From: Paraburkholderia fungorum
GTDB lineage: Bacteria > Pseudomonadota > Gammaproteobacteria > Burkholderiales > Burkholderiaceae
Length of the DNA stretch: 64,000 bases
Assembly (NCBI RefSeq): GCF_902833645.1
Contig: NZ_CADFGE010000017.1
Span: 172,804 to 236,803 of the forward strand
Reading direction: 5' to 3'
A program made the translations under genes and the position numbers. The notes beneath the pieces were generated by a model, which was not told the DNA's origin, made no database searches, and worked only from the letters and a program-made list of their open reading frames with translations. Positions 60,760 through 64,000 of this stretch are shown here, piece by piece (positions within the stretch are counted from its first letter, which is position 1; each line of letters starts with the position of its first letter).

Positions 60760-61773
60760 ATGCCTTATCCGAAAATTTACGTCGGCGCGATGCTCCTGAA
60801 CTGGGGGGATCGGTTATTTCAGGAGCCGTTCAGGCATGCGCGGGCGTCACGGCTTTCACGAGCGGACATTCGGGATGAGGCTTCACGCATGCGCGGCCAA
60901 CTGGCTCGAACGCTGAAGCGGACCCCGGAGGTGATGGTCAACATCACCAACAGGGCGTCTAGTGCCCAGGGAATAGGAGCTGTACGTCGGCATCTTCGTT
61001 ACATTTCGCGTAACGGCCAGGTCGATCTGGAAGATCAGAACGGCGACCGGATTTCCGGCGTCGATGCGCTGCGCGACCTCACGAAAACTTGGCAGTTCGC
61101 AGGATGGGGGATACCGGACACCAGCACTCGCCGCGAAGTATTCAATATCCTTTTGTCGATGCCGCCGGGAACGAACCGGCAGGCTGTGCGCGATGCGGCG
61201 CGTGATTTTGCGGCGCACGAGTTTGGCGACGGACGCGCGTATGTCTTTGCAGCACACGACGATGAGGCCCATCCGCATGTGTATTTGAGTGTGCAGGTGC
61301 GAGAGCCGGACGGTCGTCGGTTGAATCCACGTCACCAGGATCTTCAGCGGTGGCGTGAGTATTTTGCAGTGCAACTTCGGGCGCATGGTGTGGGGGCGAA
61401 CGCCACCTCCGGGCGAATCCGCGGTGTCACACAACGGTATTCCATACCAGAAATCGTGCATATGATGGAGCGCGGCGAGGTACCGAAGTATTGGCGGGCC
61501 GTCGCAAACGATGCGCAGCGCGAGGCGCGTTGGGTTGCACACGGTGGGGTGTTTGCTGCATGGCGCCAGCTCGCCTACGCGATGGCAGAATCTCGTGTGA
61601 GCGAGGATCGTGTGATGGCGGTTGAAATGGCGTATTTCGTTGGCGCGATGCCGGTACAGCGTGACAGGCATGCAGCGGAACGAGAGCGAGATATCGGGCA
61701 GGACCAGCCGGCTCGCACGGTATCGGAAAGCGATGGCCGGTCAAACGATGTCGGGCCGGATGTGGAGCGCTGA
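60760..61773 (+). CDS. Second MobA/VirD2-type relaxase, probably impaired
   Basis: A 337-residue paralogue of the relaxase at 56873, colinear without gaps through about residue 180. Tyr81 (RRHLRYISRNGQVDLED) and His166, 171 and 173 (AAHDDEAHPHVYLSVQV) are kept, but the third His of the HPHVH motif, His175, is Tyr. This should weaken metal binding. The downstream half has diverged more. Its MobC-like partner is broken. It could be a decaying copy or have a changed role; the open frame over 1 kb argues against very old inactivation. Confidence 0.82.
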   Translation: MPYPKIYVGAMLLNWGDRLFQEPFRHARASRLSRADIRDEASRMRGQLARTLKRTPEVMVNITNRASSAQGIGAVRRHLRYISRNGQVDLEDQNGDRISGVDALRDLTKTWQFAGWGIPDTSTRREVFNILLSMPPGTNRQAVRDAARDFAAHEFGDGRAYVFAAHDDEAHPHVYLSVQVREPDGRRLNPRHQDLQRWREYFAVQLRAHGVGANATSGRIRGVTQRYSIPEIVHMMERGEVPKYWRAVANDAQREARWVAHGGVFAAWRQLAYAMAESRVSEDRVMAVEMAYFVGAMPVQRDRHAAERERDIGQDQPARTVSESDGRSNDVGPDVER

Positions 61774-61957
61774 TCGGCGGAGATGATAATAGACATGTGG
61801 ATCACGGCCAGAGGCGCGAACAGTACCACTTCGCATAAGGAACTGATCCCCTTCAGTTGGAATAGGTCAGATTACCCAGAGGCATTGCTCCAATGTGTGC
61901 TGCGTGCAGAGCGAGACGGCACGATATAGAGCGCCGGTGTGGAATGCTAACTGCCGC

Positions 61958-62389
61958 TTAGCGATGGACGAGCCACGCCGGCCCAGCTTTGAAGGATGCG
62001 AACAGCACAATTGCCATAGCAATCAGGAGGAGCGGGAGGCTGTAAAGTGCCACGGGGAAGAACAACGCTAACTGCAATGCCGAGCCGGCCAGTCCGTGGG
62101 CAAGATCCGTTTCACAGATGTTTTCATAGGCCATCCAGACAATAGCGACGATGCTCAGAACGAAGAGGACGAGTCCCTCATTAATGGAGGCATGATCGCG
62201 TACAGCATTCGCATAGCAATAATGTCCCAGCCACATGAGGTTGATGCCCAGTGCAGCCAGCCAGAATGCGCGAAGCGTGAAAAAGCGATGGCCGAAACGG
62301 CGACGGCTGTGGCTGTCGAACAACTGGATGCCCTTCGCAAGAGCGATCAGCGCGCCTAACGGCACATTTAAGAATTTCCACTGCCTCAC
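61958..62389 (-). CDS. Small four-helix membrane protein, second paralogue
   Basis: A 143-residue paralogue of the protein at 58807, with GALIALAKGIQLFDSHSRRR, FWLAALGINLMWLGHYCYAN and LQLALFFPVALYSLPLLLIA. The ATG of the first copy aligns with TGG here, so I propose GTG at 62389, just after GAGGA, as the start. A much longer frame upstream is not conserved. Between the second relaxase and this gene no dam remains, unlike in copy one. Confidence 0.65.
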   Translation of the reverse strand: MRQWKFLNVPLGALIALAKGIQLFDSHSRRRFGHRFFTLRAFWLAALGINLMWLGHYCYANAVRDHASINEGLVLFVLSIVAIVWMAYENICETDLAHGLAGSALQLALFFPVALYSLPLLLIAMAIVLFASFKAGPAWLVHR

Positions 62390-62475
62390 TCCTCGATCGA
62401 TGGACTGTGGAGATATGCGGTCGACTACAGATAAAGAGCGTGATTCGGTGCGCGCTATCCTTGCTAGACAGATGG

Positions 62476-63894
62476 TATGAACGCCGCCCTCTCTCAGAGG
62501 GATTCGTGCGCGGCGCATATGCGACGTTGGAGAGATGTTGGGTCCCTCCAGAACCGAACGGCATCAATGTGCCAAAGTGGAAGTGTCACGACCACTTAGG
62601 AACGGAGGGACCATCATGAATACTACGACGTTCGGGCTTGACATTGCCAAACGCACTTTCCAAATGTATTGGGTTGAAGTGGAAACCGGTGAGATCGTAA
62701 ATCGGCGGTTTTCGAAGCAACAACTTATAGAATTCCTTGGTCAACGATCTGCTGGGCTTGTGGCATTGGAAGCCTGCGGGAGCGCACACTGGTGGGCACG
62801 TAAGATCGTGGCGCTGGGTCATGAAGTCGTATTGCTGCACGCGAGGTTCATCCGCCCGTTCGTCCAGAATAACAAGACGGATGCAACTGACGCTCGTGCG
62901 ATCTGGACAGCGGCACAGCAGCCCGGCATGCGTTCGGTAGCACCGAAGTCAGCGGAGCAGCAGGCCACTTTGGCCTTGCATCGCATGCGCTCGCTGATGG
63001 TCAAGTCACGTACCATGCAGGTGAACCAGCTACGCGGCCTGTTATACGAATTCGGCGTGGCGCTCAAAGCGGGGCGCATTGCCGGGCTGGCCGAAGTCCG
63101 CGAGCGGCTCCCGGAAATTGAGCAGGTTGTTCCGGGCACGTTGTTCTCTGCTCTACGTGAGCAACTTCATTTCATCGATCGTATCGAAGACGAGATCAAG
63201 AAACTGGAAAGGCAGATCGTTGCCTGGCAGCGGCAGGAGGCGGCATGTCGGCGGATCGCTGCGATTCCAGGTATTGGACCATTGACAGCGACAGCCCTGG
63301 TCGCGACGATTGGCGATCCCTCTGCATTCAAATCGGGACGTGAACTTGCCGCGTATCTCGGCTTGGTCCCCAGACAAAGCGGTACGGGTGGCAAGACTCG
63401 ATTGGGCGGGATAAGCAAGCGCGGCGACGCCTATATACGCATGCTGTTGATCCATGGAGCAAGAGCCGTCCTGTTCAAAAGCAGGCGTAAAAGTGCCTGG
63501 TGCGAACAACTCTCTCTGCGGCGTCCGACGAATGTCGTTGCCGTCGCGCTGGCCAATAAGATGGCGCGAACCGCGTGGTCGCTACTCGCGCATCAGAGCG
63601 CTTATCGGGAAGATTACGTAGCACGAGAAACCGCGTAAGAAGCGGGGAATCAAACACGAGTTTCCAGACTGGTTGCGAAGGTCGATAACGGTGTGATGGC
63701 GAGACAGGTTGGTCCGCAAGAACGTGAACCTGATTGACGCTGAGCGCTTTGAGCGCGCTAGATAGCAGAGGTCGTTCTTGGCGAATTCCATCAGGGCGCG
63801 CAGGCTGGCCTGTAGACGCCGGATATAAGCGTGCAACCAAATCCTCGTCTAACTTCTCAACGGTATCACCTTGCAAGCCGGGCGGCGTTCATAT
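62476..63894 (+). mobile_element. IS110-family (IS1111-type) insertion sequence
   Basis: One transposase gene lies between inverted copies of TATGAACGCCGCCC (62476-62489; reverse complement at about 63880-63893). Such short, subterminal repeats are typical of the IS1111 branch, which has no simple target duplication, so the exact ends may lie a few bases outside. The 250 bases after the gene hold no other gene. Confidence 0.75.
62616..63638 (+). CDS. IS110-family DEDD transposase
   Basis: A 340-residue transposase. The N-terminal RuvC-like domain has TTFGLDIAKRTFQMYWVEV (first Asp), LVALEACGSAHWWARK (Glu) and NNKTDATDARAIWTAAQQP (two Asp). The C-terminal IS116/IS110/IS902 domain has IPGIGPLTATALVATIGDP and AAYLGLVPRQSGTGGKTRLG with the nucleophile Ser. 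The frame is intact, and the start at 62616 follows CGGAGGG. It moves the element through a circular form guided, in recently described relatives, by an RNA from the element's flank. Confidence 0.93.
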   Translation: MNTTTFGLDIAKRTFQMYWVEVETGEIVNRRFSKQQLIEFLGQRSAGLVALEACGSAHWWARKIVALGHEVVLLHARFIRPFVQNNKTDATDARAIWTAAQQPGMRSVAPKSAEQQATLALHRMRSLMVKSRTMQVNQLRGLLYEFGVALKAGRIAGLAEVRERLPEIEQVVPGTLFSALREQLHFIDRIEDEIKKLERQIVAWQRQEAACRRIAAIPGIGPLTATALVATIGDPSAFKSGRELAAYLGLVPRQSGTGGKTRLGGISKRGDAYIRMLLIHGARAVLFKSRRKSAWCEQLSLRRPTNVVAVALANKMARTAWSLLAHQSAYREDYVARETA

Positions 63895-64000
63895 AAGCGT
63901 CAAGCAGCACGGCCGGCGCATTGACTCATCAGAATTGCAACTCGCGTTGACCTGTTGCCTCACGTAGTTTGCTACCCGTCGGATTGTCCGGCGGGAGCGG
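63895..64000. other. Right edge of the window
   Basis: About 100 bases past the IS end with no recognisable gene. Nothing here matches the tRNA-Ser 3' end, so the island continues to the right. Confidence 0.5.

Larger units (their letters stand above)
8958..64000. mobile_element. Integrative and conjugative element, left part (right end outside window)
   Basis: From the tRNA-Ser 3' end onward the window contains an integrase, AlpA-type regulators, a ParA-like ATPase, a full VirB/VirD4 secretion system, primase, MobC-like protein and relaxase. Together these make integration, excision control, DNA processing and transfer. Cargo is a LuxI/LuxR-linked biosynthetic operon and an amide uptake and hydrolysis unit. 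Two insertion sequences and several pseudogenes show ongoing decay. No attR is seen. Confidence 0.85.

Noticed and set aside
8931..64000. Search by eye for attR, a CRISPR array and rRNA
   Set aside because: No second copy of the tRNA 3' end, no regularly spaced repeat array and no rRNA-like sequence were found in the window.

Overview
The window reads as a beta-proteobacterial chromosome of the Burkholderia/Paraburkholderia type: high GC, proteins with close Burkholderiales character, and a core block of housekeeping genes (cyclophilins, TPR protein, cysS, alkA-like glycosylase, accA, tilS, lysC). At about 8.9 kb it changes into the left part of an integrative and conjugative element (ICE). 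The taxonomic call is inference from protein character and gene order, not from a marker gene.

Layout. 1-8.7 kb: core genes. 8865-8958: tRNA-Ser(GCT), with its own promoter and terminator, followed at once by a tyrosine integrase in the same direction; this is the expected attL side of the island. 9.1-13.1 kb: integrase, AlpA-type regulator, a membrane protein and a coiled-coil hypothetical. 13.1-25.3 kb, all on the minus strand: a compact biosynthetic operon (acyl-CoA dehydrogenase, carrier protein, FabH-like pair, AMP ligase, PLP decarboxylase, second acyl-CoA dehydrogenase, GNAT, second FabH-like pair) ending in luxR and luxI. 25.5-36.4 kb: a GntR regulator, two paralogous amidases, an XRE regulator, a complete LIV-type ABC transporter with its binding protein, a DUF1185/AA_synth protein and a porin, i.e. 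an uptake-and-hydrolysis unit for an unknown amide. 36.7-38.1 kb: an IS630 element sitting in a small zinc-ribbon gene. 38.4-58 kb: AlpA-type regulator, ParA-like ATPase, TrbM, a full VirB1-B11/VirD4 type IV secretion system, primase, LPD7-like protein, MobC-like protein and relaxase. 57.9-62.4 kb: a broken dam methylase and a second, decayed copy of the mobilisation module. 62.5-63.9 kb: an IS110-family (IS1111-type) element. The right end of the ICE is not in the window.

Most interesting part. The minus-strand operon carries two pairs of FabH-like proteins. In each pair the upstream gene has Gly where the catalytic Cys should be (QQHG, QIQG), and the downstream gene keeps Cys (QQHC, QQNC) but has a His-rich RIGHV/RLGHV motif where the usual Asn motif stands. 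This is the logic of the PqsB/PqsC heterodimer, here present twice. The pairs surround an AMP ligase and a fold-III PLP decarboxylase of the kind normally linked to exosortase A loci, plus two acyl-CoA dehydrogenase-like proteins and one carrier protein. LuxI and LuxR close the operon, and two similar 18-bp CT-N12-AG boxes lie upstream of luxI and of the first biosynthetic gene. I infer a quorum-regulated, conjugation-borne pathway to an unknown small molecule or signal. The product cannot be read from the sequence.
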